64,000 bases of DNA, from contig NZ_CP084561.1 of the NCBI RefSeq assembly GCF_021789315.1, forward strand, positions 1,054,001 to 1,118,000, given 5' to 3'. The stretch comes from Arthrobacter sp. FW305-BF8 (GTDB taxonomy: Bacteria; Actinomycetota; Actinomycetes; Actinomycetales; Micrococcaceae). Below, piece by piece: positions 17,947-25,446 of this stretch. Position numbers and translations under genes: made by a program. Within the stretch, counting starts at the first letter, position 1. Every line of letters begins with the position of its first letter. The notes beneath the pieces were generated by a model. It worked only from the letters and a program-made list of their open reading frames with translations, was not told the origin of the DNA and did not search any database.

Positions 17947-18477
17947 ATGGCAGGCGAATACCGCGACCTACGTGCACGACGGATCGTGACAGGATTGGAT
18001 GACCAAGGCCGGTCAACGATCGTCAGTGATGAACTGACCGATACCCGGCTAGTGACCGAGGCCTTCATGCGCAACGACATCTGGCAGGCCAAGGAAGTCC
18101 CCGGCTCAGCCCTCGCGGAGAACTCCCTTGCTGAGGTCGCCGTCATTCCACCGCCGCCATTGGGTTACACCTACAACCTCACGGCGTTCCCGCCAGATAG
18201 CGAGTGGGACTACGAGGCTGGTTATGCGCAAGCTCTGGCGAACGCGGCCGCCTCCGAGTCGACGAGTCCGACGGATATTCCGGGCATGCACACCACGGAG
18301 ACCGTCGATATCGTCACGCTCATCTCCGGTGAGCTTTGGGCGATTCTCGAGACCGGCGAGACACTGCTCAAGCCAGGTGACACGCTCGTCCAGCGAGGCA
18401 CCAAACACGCTTGGCGAAACAAGGGCGACGTGCCGGCAGTCATCGCTGCCATCCAGGTCTCCGCGACCCGCCCTTGA
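17947..18477 (+). CDS. Cupin-domain protein
   Basis: A 176-residue protein with one cupin barrel in its C-terminal half. Motif 1 is around GMHTTETVDIVTLISGELWAIL and motif 2 is PGDTLVQRGTKHAWRN, where two His and a Glu supply likely metal ligands. The N-terminal half (RARRIVTGLDDQGRSTIVSDE, then a proline-rich loop) matches the layout of small metal-binding cupins found beside catabolic dehydrogenases. Possible roles are an isomerase, a dioxygenase or a sensor. ATG 17947 follows AAAGGA. It sits between the importer and the aldehyde dehydrogenase on the same strand, so it probably serves the same pathway. Confidence 0.82.
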   Translation: MAGEYRDLRARRIVTGLDDQGRSTIVSDELTDTRLVTEAFMRNDIWQAKEVPGSALAENSLAEVAVIPPPPLGYTYNLTAFPPDSEWDYEAGYAQALANAAASESTSPTDIPGMHTTETVDIVTLISGELWAILETGETLLKPGDTLVQRGTKHAWRNKGDVPAVIAAIQVSATRP

Positions 18478-18619
18478 AGCCCCACGATCTCTCTGGGAGC
18501 CGAATGGGTTTGTGGCGACGAGTCCCGGAGTCACAGAGCTGTTTAGTCCAGGCGAGATCGGGCAAGGAGCATCTTTATTTTGATTGACGGAATGTCAAAG
18601 GTCAGGTGAGAGGAAAACA

Positions 18620-20122
18620 ATGACCACCACACCCCAGCAGAACTTCGCTCCGTCCGAGCAGGCCCGGGGCTTTTTGTCCCGCGATGTGCACCATCTCGTC
18701 ATCGACGGCCAGAACGTACCGGCCGTGTCCGGGAAGACAATGACAACCATCAGTCCGTCGACGGGTGAGGTCTTGGCGCGGCTTGCTGCCGGCGATCAGG
18801 CCGACGTCGATCGTGCGGTCGTGGCTGCACGCAAGGCGTTCAAAGGTCAGTGGAGTACCTGGAGCCCGTACGAGCGCCAGGCGCTGCTGACACGGGTCGC
18901 CCAGGTCATGGACGAAAGATTCGAGGAACTGGTCCAGATCGAGGCCATGGACATGGGCGCCCCCGTCTCCCGGTTGTCCAACACCAAGGCCTCCTTGATG
19001 AAGATGCTGTCGTTCTTCGCATCGCAGGCGACCAGCATCAGCGGTGAGACGCTGATGAACGGCATCCCCGGCAACGTCACCACGATGACGCTAAAGGCCC
19101 CCGTTGGGGTGATTGGTGGAATCATTCCCTGGAACGGTCCGCTCAACAGCCAGTTCTGGATCATCGGTGCTGTTCTGGCCAGCGGATGCACTGCAGTACT
19201 GAAGCCGGCCTCCGAAGCTTCGCTGTCGGTGTTGCGGGTGGCCGAAATCCTGCTCGAAGCCGGAGTGCCGGCAGGGGTCATCAATGTCGTCACTGGTTCG
19301 GGCAGGGAAGCCGGTCATGCGCTGGCGGCCCACCCGGACGTTGATCGCATCGCTTTCACCGGATCGACGCAGACCGGCCGCAGCATCATTGAGGCGTCCA
19401 CGGTAAACATCAAGAAGCTGCAGCTGGAACTTGGCGGCAAGTCCGCAGACATCATCTGCTCCGACGCGGACCTGGACAAGGCCGTGCCCGGAGCCGCCAT
19501 GGGTGTTTTCGCCAATTCCGGCCAGATCTGTTTCGCCGGTACCCGGGTGCTGGTTCAACGGCCCATCGTCGAGGAGTTCACCGAACGGCTTCTGGCGTTC
19601 ATGCAGACCCTGCGGGTCGGGCACAGCCTGGACACCACTGCCACGTTGGGCCCGGTCATCTCCCAGTCCCAGTTGGACACGGTGCTGTCCTACATCGACA
19701 TCGGCCGAAACGAAGGGGCTGAACTGCTCTGCGGCGGCCAGCGGCTCGAGGGTGACCTCGGGAGCGGATACTTCATGCAGCCGAGCGTCTTCGGTGGCGT
19801 GACCAATCAGATGCGAATCGCCCGTGAGGAGATCTTCGGCCCGGTTCTGTCGATCATGCCGTTCGACGACGTCGACGAGGCCATCGCTATCGCAAATGAC
19901 AGCGAGTACGGTCTCGGGGGAGCGGTGTGGTCAGAAAGCCTGTCCACCTCCCTTCGGATAGTCCAAGGCGTGCATACAGGTACCATGTGGGTCAACTGCT
20001 ATGGCTACATCGATCCGCTAGTCGGATTCAGCGGAACGAAGCTCAGCGGCTATGGCTACAAAGGCACTGCAGCACACATGGACACTTACCTCTACACCAA
20101 GAGCGTCTACATGCAACTGTGA
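18620..20122 (+). CDS. NAD(P)-dependent aldehyde dehydrogenase
   Basis: A 500-residue aldehyde dehydrogenase of standard length. It has the cofactor region PWNGPLNSQFWIIGAVLASGCTAVLKPASEA, the glycine loop FTGSTQTGR, the general-base Glu in LQLELGGKSADI, and the catalytic Cys in SGQICFAGTR. It oxidises an aldehyde to a carboxylate in the cytosol. The start is ATG 18620 after GAGAGGAAAACA; the in-frame start at 18584 is weaker. In context it would oxidise the aldehyde made by one of the alcohol dehydrogenases or SDRs, giving the acid that the CoA-transferases activate. A strong hairpin at 20460-20498 lies downstream. Confidence 0.93.
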   Translation: MTTTPQQNFAPSEQARGFLSRDVHHLVIDGQNVPAVSGKTMTTISPSTGEVLARLAAGDQADVDRAVVAARKAFKGQWSTWSPYERQALLTRVAQVMDERFEELVQIEAMDMGAPVSRLSNTKASLMKMLSFFASQATSISGETLMNGIPGNVTTMTLKAPVGVIGGIIPWNGPLNSQFWIIGAVLASGCTAVLKPASEASLSVLRVAEILLEAGVPAGVINVVTGSGREAGHALAAHPDVDRIAFTGSTQTGRSIIEASTVNIKKLQLELGGKSADIICSDADLDKAVPGAAMGVFANSGQICFAGTRVLVQRPIVEEFTERLLAFMQTLRVGHSLDTTATLGPVISQSQLDTVLSYIDIGRNEGAELLCGGQRLEGDLGSGYFMQPSVFGGVTNQMRIAREEIFGPVLSIMPFDDVDEAIAIANDSEYGLGGAVWSESLSTSLRIVQGVHTGTMWVNCYGYIDPLVGFSGTKLSGYGYKGTAAHMDTYLYTKSVYMQL

Positions 20123-20459
20123 CCTCGTGAGGGTTGGGCAAAAGACTGCCATGATCATGAAGGAGTCACTGAGGCTGATGCGAGCCAGTACGGGCCCGAC
20201 CTATGAAGTGGTCGGTGCCGCAGTGGTATAGGTCCAACCGGAAAAGGAGACATCTCCGGAGCGCACGGCATGAGCGCCGAGCGTCTCGGCCTTCGCAGCT
20301 CCCAACGTCGCTTACCTGATCGAGGCCGCTGGTGAACCCGTAATGCACGCCCAGGCGAGCCAGGCGCCGGTGGACCACAAGACCGGCCGTACCCCGTGGG
20401 CCGGCAAGGAGTGGCGGATCTTCGTCAACTTCCTTAGTTCCGTCGGCAGAGAAAGCAGC

Positions 20460-20498
20460 ATGGTCTGGCGGCACCCGGTTTGGGTGTCGTCAGACCAT
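20460..20498 (+). terminator. Strong 17-bp hairpin
   Basis: ATGGTCTGGCGGCACCC (20460-20476) and GGGTGTCGTCAGACCAT (20482-20498) pair along their whole length, with two G-U pairs in RNA and a five-base loop. TTTCACGTTTCTT follows, so it could end the aldehyde dehydrogenase transcript. Confidence 0.6.
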
Positions 20499-20575
20499 TT
20501 CACGTTTCTTGCGGGGGAGGGTGAGCCCCTTAGTGGTGGTGCCCGAGTTGATGTCGGGGGGTGATAGAGGTATCA

Positions 20576-20589
20576 GGAATGGTCATTTG
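20576..20589. promoter_or_regulatory. Operator palindrome copy 2
   Basis: GGAATGGTCATTTG, a degenerate copy of the CAAATGATCATTTG palindrome, 144 bases upstream of the lyase start codon. The left arm is weaker than in the other copies. Confidence 0.5.
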
Positions 20590-20630
20590 CCTTCGGGTCT
20601 CATCACCGCGGAGGATGGGCATACATGACC

Positions 20631-20645
20631 TGTGACTCGAATCAC
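20631..20645. promoter_or_regulatory. CRP-like site copy 2 (TGTGACTCGAATCAC)
   Basis: TGTGA-N6-TCAC, with the same inner bases (CTCGAA) as copy 3 at 25163. It starts 55 bases after the start of the upstream palindrome and 89 bases before the lyase ATG. Confidence 0.55.
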
Positions 20646-20719
20646 CGGAGTGAAGCCGGGAGTCACTACTCGATGGACGTTGAATGGCCGGCGTTCATCT
20701 CGATTTGCACGGGAGCCCA

Positions 20720-21649
20720 ATGACGATCTCAACCGACGCTGCTGTTACCAATTCGCGTCAGCTTTTCAGGTCACTGCTGTTTATCCCGGCTACCAAGCTG
20801 CGGTGGATCAGCAGCGGTGTCCGGGCCGGGGCGGACGCTCTTATCCTCGACCTGGAAGATGCTGTTGCTGAAGCAGATAAGCCTGCCGCGAGGGAGGCCC
20901 TGCAATCAATCGAGGCGGACGACCACGGTGACGTGCAGCTGCTGGCCCGGATGAATGAAATACATTCCGGCCATCTTCTCGAGGACGTTCAGGCCATCGT
21001 CGCCTCCCGCTGCGCCGGGGTGGTGGTTCCGAAGGCGGAGAGCGTTGACGACCTGAAAATGCTGATAAACACGGTCAGGCTCTTCGAGCAAAACTCGGAC
21101 CGGGCCCGGCCACTTGATGTGCACGTCATGCTGGAGAGTGCTGCAGGTATCCGCAATGCCTTCGAACTCGGCAGCTGCGATGAGCGGGTCAAGAGCCTTA
21201 TGACAGGCACGATCCCGGACGGAGACGTCGCACGATCAGTCGGCTTCACGCCCACGAGATCCGGTCTGGAGACTCTGTTCCTGCTTTCCCACGTCCAGCT
21301 CGAAGGCCGGGCTGCCGGCTGCGCCACCTACGCCATGGTCTCGGCCTCAGTGGGACACGGCGAGGACGAGATGCACGAGAAGCTCCAGCAGGCAAGAAAT
21401 ATCGGATACGCCGGGGCGACGCTGATACATCCGTCGCATGTGCTGGCCGCAAACACGACTTTCGGCCCCAGCACTGAAGAGATAGAGAGGGCCGAACGGG
21501 TCCTCGAGGCTCTCGAACACGCGCATGCAGAGCGCCGCGGGGCCGTTGCACTTGACGGCCAGATGATCGATACCGCACACGGCGTTTCAGCCCGAGCCAC
21601 GCTTGAACGTGCCTCGGAGTACCGACTCACTGCCAGCCCCATTAACTAA
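20720..21649 (+). CDS. HpcH/HpaI-family CoA-ester lyase (CitE-like)
   Basis: A 309-residue member of the CitE / malyl-CoA lyase branch. It has the opening RSLLFIPATK, the family motif GADALILDLEDAVAEADKPAAR with acidic metal ligands, a Mg-binding region VVPKAESVDD, and VMLESAAGIRNAFELG. These enzymes cleave beta-hydroxyacyl-CoA (malyl-, citramalyl- or related) to acetyl-CoA or propionyl-CoA plus a 2-oxoacid. The start is ATG 20720, after GGGAG; a reading from 20684 is less likely. It is followed after 20 bases by a CoA-transferase, which would make its thioester substrate. A degraded copy of its promoter and first codons exists at 25063-25311. Confidence 0.9.
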   Translation: MTISTDAAVTNSRQLFRSLLFIPATKLRWISSGVRAGADALILDLEDAVAEADKPAAREALQSIEADDHGDVQLLARMNEIHSGHLLEDVQAIVASRCAGVVVPKAESVDDLKMLINTVRLFEQNSDRARPLDVHVMLESAAGIRNAFELGSCDERVKSLMTGTIPDGDVARSVGFTPTRSGLETLFLLSHVQLEGRAAGCATYAMVSASVGHGEDEMHEKLQQARNIGYAGATLIHPSHVLAANTTFGPSTEEIERAERVLEALEHAHAERRGAVALDGQMIDTAHGVSARATLERASEYRLTASPIN

Positions 21650-21669
21650 AGACTACGAGAAGAGAAGCA

Positions 21670-22854
21670 ATGTCCTCACTAGAAGGAATCCGGGTACTTG
21701 AATTCGGCCACGTGATCGCAGGGCCCTTCGCAGCAAGCCTGCTCGGCGACCACGGTGCCGAAGTTATCAAGATTGAGCGTCCAAACCAGGGCGACAGCCT
21801 CCGCAAGATGGGCCCGCAAAACGCACGTGGGCTCTGGTTCGAGGTGAGCGCACGGAACAAAAAGAGTGTGGAAGTCGACCTCGGCAGCCCCGAAGGCGCG
21901 GCCTTCGCCCGCGAACTGGTCGAAAGCGCGGACGTAATCATTGAAAACTACCGTCCCGGAGTCATGGAACAGTTCGGGCTGGGCTGGGACGACGTCCACG
22001 CCATCAATCCCCGGGCCGTGATGCTCCGGATCTCCGGATTCGGCCAGACCGGTCCCTACAGTGCCCGCCCAGGCTTCGGCAAAATCAGCGAAGCCTTCAG
22101 CGGTGCCACGAACCTCACCGGCTACACCGACGGCCCGCCCGTCCACCCGGGCTACTCCCACGGAGACCTGGTCACCGGTGTCTTTGGCGCCTTCGGCGTG
22201 ATGCTTGCCCTCCATGAGCGGAACACCTCCGGACTGGGACAGATGATCGACCTGCCCCTCTATGAAGGCCTGTTCAGGATGATCGATTGGCAGGTGCCCT
22301 TCCTTGACGTTCTTGGCATAGATTCCACCCGCGCAGGAGCATCATTCCCGTTTGCCGGCGGGTTCATCACAGAAATTCTGCCGACCATCGACGGCAAGTT
22401 CGTGGTCGTATCCGCCGCCACCGGAAAGCACGTCGGCAACGTCGTGGACTTCCTGCAGGAAGGCGGGCACCTCGAGGTCAAAGGCGAGGGCGACATCCCC
22501 GTCTCAGTGATCAAGGACGCCCTCGGCGCATGGCTCGGAACGCAAAATTCCGACGAAGCAGTCGCGAGCCTGAAATCCGTCGGCGTGATCGCCGAAAAAG
22601 TCAGCAAACCCAGCGACATCACCAAAGACCCCCACATCGCCGCCCGACACAACCTCGTCCCCGTCGAAAGCGAAGAATACGGAAAATTCACCGTACCCGC
22701 CCCCGTACCCCGCCTCTCACGCACACCAGGCCAAGTCCGCTCACTCGGCCCAAAACTAGGAGCCCACAACCAACTGCTCAACGCACCTACCACCAAAATC
22801 GTTGGCCCGGACTCTTCATTGGCGTTGTCGGTAGGGGTCGTAGAGGCGGGCTGA
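21670..22854 (+). CDS. CaiB/BaiF (family III) CoA-transferase with an altered C-terminus
   Basis: A 394-residue family III CoA-transferase. It opens LEGIRVLEFGHVIAGPFAASLLGDHGAEVIKIERP, then GDSLRKMG, NKKSVEVDL, ENYRPGVMEQFGLG and GQTGPYSARPGFGKISEAFSG, where the catalytic Asp position reads Gly-Lys. From about base 22570 the codons become rich in CCC, AAA and ACC and poor in G. The last 25 or so residues (PTTKIVG onward) do not look like the family's usual end. The 3' end therefore seems replaced. ATG 21670 follows AAGAGAAG. It is 20 bases after the lyase gene and surely in the same operon. Together they resemble itaconate/citramalate-type modules. Confidence 0.85.
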   Translation: MSSLEGIRVLEFGHVIAGPFAASLLGDHGAEVIKIERPNQGDSLRKMGPQNARGLWFEVSARNKKSVEVDLGSPEGAAFARELVESADVIIENYRPGVMEQFGLGWDDVHAINPRAVMLRISGFGQTGPYSARPGFGKISEAFSGATNLTGYTDGPPVHPGYSHGDLVTGVFGAFGVMLALHERNTSGLGQMIDLPLYEGLFRMIDWQVPFLDVLGIDSTRAGASFPFAGGFITEILPTIDGKFVVVSAATGKHVGNVVDFLQEGGHLEVKGEGDIPVSVIKDALGAWLGTQNSDEAVASLKSVGVIAEKVSKPSDITKDPHIAARHNLVPVESEEYGKFTVPAPVPRLSRTPGQVRSLGPKLGAHNQLLNAPTTKIVGPDSSLALSVGVVEAG

Positions 22855-23262
22855 TGTCCTTGCGGGAAGCCGGGAAAAGTTTCGGGCATGTCGGGTGGCC
22901 AGATGCCAGATGGCAGATGCCAGAGCGGTGAGTTGAGCACGCAGCAGATGTTGGTCCCTGGCAGTGGTCCGTCAGGGATGATGTCGGTGGCGCTGGTGAA
23001 CTTAGGCATCCGTGCGCTCGGGGCCGTGCTAGTCCACGGCCGGTTGCCAGTGCTTTTGGTCGTTGATCCAGTCGATCATGTGGGCTTTGGCAGCTTGAAC
23101 GGGGCAGGAAACGGCGAGCTCGGCGCTGGCGGCATCCAGATACCGGAATAACTTCATGGAGGCCCTGGCGCTGTCAGTGCGAACCCGGGACAGCTCCAGC
23201 AGATTCTTCGGCCGTTTTACTTCTCAAATTCAGCAGGAATTACTTCTCAAAGGAGAGAGCTT
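22855..23262. other. Intergenic debris between CoA-transferase and MFS genes
   Basis: A 408-nt gap. On the minus strand, 23029-23217 stays open for about 62 codons and ends with TAG. It reads KLFRYLDAASAELAVSCPV and later AKAHMIDWINDQKHW, which looks like a real protein tail whose family I cannot name, with no matching 5' part. It is probably a remnant. The MFS ribosome binding site (AAAGGAGAGAG) is at the right end. Confidence 0.4.
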
Positions 23263-24597
23263 ATGACCGGCACCACAGACGAGAGCAGTCTCAGTAGGCT
23301 ACGTCTCGCTGGAGAACAAGCCGACAGGGGCTTGCCGAAAAATGTCCTGGTAGCCGGGTCGATCGGAACGTTTGTCGAGTACTTCGACCTGGTGACGTTT
23401 GGGGCTTTGGCTTCAGTGATGGCCGGAGTCTTTTTCCCAAGCACCGATGAAGGTGTAGGCCTTCTCCAGACTTTCGCAGTTTTTGCGTTGGCATTCGTCG
23501 CGCGGCCTCTTGGTGGACTGTTGTGGGGTCCTGTTGGAGACCGAATTGGTCGCAAACGAACGTTGGCGGCGATCATCATCGTCATGACCGTAGCCACGGT
23601 GCTGACAGGCATCCTTCCGAGTTTTGCAACGGTCGGCATTTGGGCGCCTATCTTGTTGTGCCTTCTGCGACTCGTTCAAGGAATCTCAGCTGGCGGTGAA
23701 GTGCCGGGTGCCGCGATCTTCATCGGCGAGTACTCGCCAAACAACCGCCGGGCCTTCACGACCAGCTTTCTATCGGTCGCCGTTATGGGCTCGCAGTTGG
23801 TGGCTTTGCTAGTAGCGACCTTTCTGGTGTCCTCGCTATCCCCTGAGGCAATGCAGAGCTGGGGATGGAGGATCCCGTTCCTCATCGCTTTACCTTTGGG
23901 CGGGGTCGGGCTTTACATCCGGTCCCGGCTCGAAGAAACGCCAGTCTTCAATGATATCGAGCAGGAAGGCGCCAAGAGCCGGAGCCCGCTTAAGGCCGTT
24001 GTCAGCAATACCGCGGGTTGGAAGATGATGGGTCGCGCCACGCTGTTCAACCTGCCCGTTCAGGTCCCTGGTTTCCTGCTCCTGACGTTCATGCCGTCAT
24101 ATCTAACGAAGTCGGCCGGACTCTCCAGCGGAGGGGCACTGGTCTGCATCTCCATCGCGGTCGTCGTCATGATCGTGGTCCAACCGATTGCCGGCCTCCT
24201 CTCAGACCGTTTCGGGCGGCGTCCGATGCTGTTCGCCTGTGTGGCCGTAACCCTCGTGTCAGCGAATCCGGCTTTTGCCCTGATCCAGATGGGCGGGTAC
24301 GTTCTTCCCACACTCGGACTCGTCCTCATTGCGATCGTGCACGGGATGGGCACAGGAACTCAGCTGGCCCCGCTCCTAGAGTCCTTCCCGACCCGGATCC
24401 GCTATACGGGCTTCGCACTTTCACTCGGTCTTATCGTTTCGGTGATCTCCGGGCCAACACCCTACATTGCACAGTGGCTCCTCAGTACCACTGGAAATGT
24501 CTATTCGCCTGCATGGCTCATGATGGCGGTCGTCGTCCCCTCGGCGATAGGAGTCTTCTTCATCCGTGAGACGAACAACCGCCCCCTACCCGAATGA
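23263..24597 (+). CDS. MFS transporter, metabolite:H+ symporter (MHS) family
   Basis: A 444-residue MFS protein of the MHS type with 12 helices. It begins LVAGSIGTFVEYFDLVTFG, has the motif A loop GPVGDRIGRKRTL between helices 2 and 3, GISAGGEVPGAAIFIGEYSPNNRR in helix 4 and the following loop, and a second motif A GLLSDRFGRRPML. MHS members import organic acids (citrate, 2-oxoglutarate, shikimate, aromatic acids) with protons. ATG 23263 follows a strong AAAGGAGAG site. Its place next to the CoA-transferase/lyase pair suggests it imports the acid that pair consumes. Confidence 0.9.
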   Translation: MTGTTDESSLSRLRLAGEQADRGLPKNVLVAGSIGTFVEYFDLVTFGALASVMAGVFFPSTDEGVGLLQTFAVFALAFVARPLGGLLWGPVGDRIGRKRTLAAIIIVMTVATVLTGILPSFATVGIWAPILLCLLRLVQGISAGGEVPGAAIFIGEYSPNNRRAFTTSFLSVAVMGSQLVALLVATFLVSSLSPEAMQSWGWRIPFLIALPLGGVGLYIRSRLEETPVFNDIEQEGAKSRSPLKAVVSNTAGWKMMGRATLFNLPVQVPGFLLLTFMPSYLTKSAGLSSGGALVCISIAVVVMIVVQPIAGLLSDRFGRRPMLFACVAVTLVSANPAFALIQMGGYVLPTLGLVLIAIVHGMGTGTQLAPLLESFPTRIRYTGFALSLGLIVSVISGPTPYIAQWLLSTTGNVYSPAWLMMAVVVPSAIGVFFIRETNNRPLPE

Positions 24598-24767
24598 CAG
24601 CGCACCGACTTCATCTCGCCAGTCACGGAGAACCCTATTGCTTCGGTTCCGTAGGGCACACGGGCCAGACATCGAGCGCGCCTTCTTCGCCGCCCACAAA
24701 AGCAGCAGCGTACGCCAGTAACCTCAGAATGCCGCGGGGACTGGGTTTGCAACCTCAGGAGAATCAC

Positions 24768-24854
24768 TTGAAGATCACATCTGTCGAGGCCGTTCCATTC
24801 ACGGTCCCATACCGGAGGGCGTCGTCAAAGGCAGGGGCGAGCGTTTCTCTCTGA
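24768..24854 (+). pseudogene. Truncated 5' end of a mandelate racemase / muconate lactonizing-type gene
   Basis: TTG 24768, after CAGGAG, opens LKITSVEAVPFTVPYRR, which is the typical first strand and capping-domain start of enolase-superfamily sugar-acid dehydratases and racemases. The frame stops at TGA 24852-24854 after 28 codons, and no catalytic barrel follows. I read it as the stub of a deleted gene. Confidence 0.6.
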
Positions 24855-25107
24855 CGCGTTTCCGGACCTTAGAGTCGGCAACGGTTGGGTGCTTCACTCT
24901 TTGTCAAGACCCGCCTCGATATCGGCTCGAATACCAGGTTATAGCTCCGGGCGGAACATATGGGGTTGAGTGGCTGCATCCTGGGCCCGATATTTCGGTC
25001 GGAATCCATGCTCACCGCTTGAGTAGCTCTGTTCGACTTCATCAGGGAGGCTAATCCATTGGTGTACGGGGCGACTGCAATGATGCATGGAGATCATGGG
25101 CCCATAA

Positions 25108-25121
25108 CAAATGATCATTTG
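25108..25121. promoter_or_regulatory. Operator palindrome copy 3 (CAAATGATCATTTG)
   Basis: A perfect 14-base palindrome, flanked by CCCATAA on the left as in copy 1 (CCCATCA). It is the best-preserved of the three copies although it precedes a dead coding sequence, which suggests it is still selected. Confidence 0.65.
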
Positions 25122-25162
25122 CGAGCCCGCCACTCCATGCCAGAACATGGAACCAATACGTT

Positions 25163-25177
25163 TGTGACTCGAATCAC
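25163..25177. promoter_or_regulatory. CRP-like site copy 3 (TGTGACTCGAATCAC)
   Basis: Identical over 15 bases to copy 2 at 20631-20645, and starting 55 bases after the start of the perfect palindrome. Confidence 0.6.
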
Positions 25178-25446
25178 CGGACTGAAAGCCGTAAGTCATT
25201 ACTCAGTGGAGGTTGAATGCCAGCTTCCGTCTCAATTTCCACGGGAGCCCAGTGCCGGTCTCAATCCACGCCGGTGACAGCAATTCGCGTGAGCTTTTCA
25301 AATCCACCTAGTTCGCGTTCCGAGGACCCCAAACCCCTTTCGCGAACACCGAACAAGTTCGCTCGGTACTTGCTTCGAAGTTGACGCAAACCATACTGTC
25401 CATTCCCGACCTGTAAACTCTTCACCGCAAAGTTTAGGACATCATT

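Larger units (their letters stand above)
20123..20719. other. Intergenic region with an unassigned open stretch and the lyase promoter
   Basis: A 597-nt gap. A forward frame open from 20274 to 20564 reads NVAYLIEAAGEPVMHAQ then PWAGKEWRIFVNFLSS, which looks protein-like, but it has no start with a ribosome binding site and I recognise no family. It may be the tail of a lost gene. The second half holds a hairpin (20460-20498) and the operator pair of the CitE-like gene. Confidence 0.45.
25063..25311 (+). pseudogene. Decayed duplicate of the CitE-like gene promoter and first 19 codons
   Basis: This segment aligns with 20570-20780. Shared blocks include ATCATTTG/GGTCATTTG, TGTGACTCGAATCACCGG, GTTGAATG, CACGGGAGCCCA and CAATTCGCGT(C/G)AG. 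GTG 25252 corresponds to the lyase ATG 20720; the residues read PVSIHAGDSNSRELFKST before TAG at 25309. The distance from TGTGA to the start codon is 89 bases in both. It is a relic of a second lyase gene; its promoter may now serve the MFS gene at 25447. Confidence 0.7.
24598..25446. other. Relic-rich gap between two MHS transporter genes
   Basis: An 849-nt stretch without an intact gene. It contains a 5' stub of an enolase-superfamily gene (24768-24854), a decayed copy of the CitE-like gene's promoter and first codons (25063-25311), and the third operator pair. The last 130 bases hold no further recognised signal, and no clear ribosome binding site precedes the next ATG. Confidence 0.6.
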
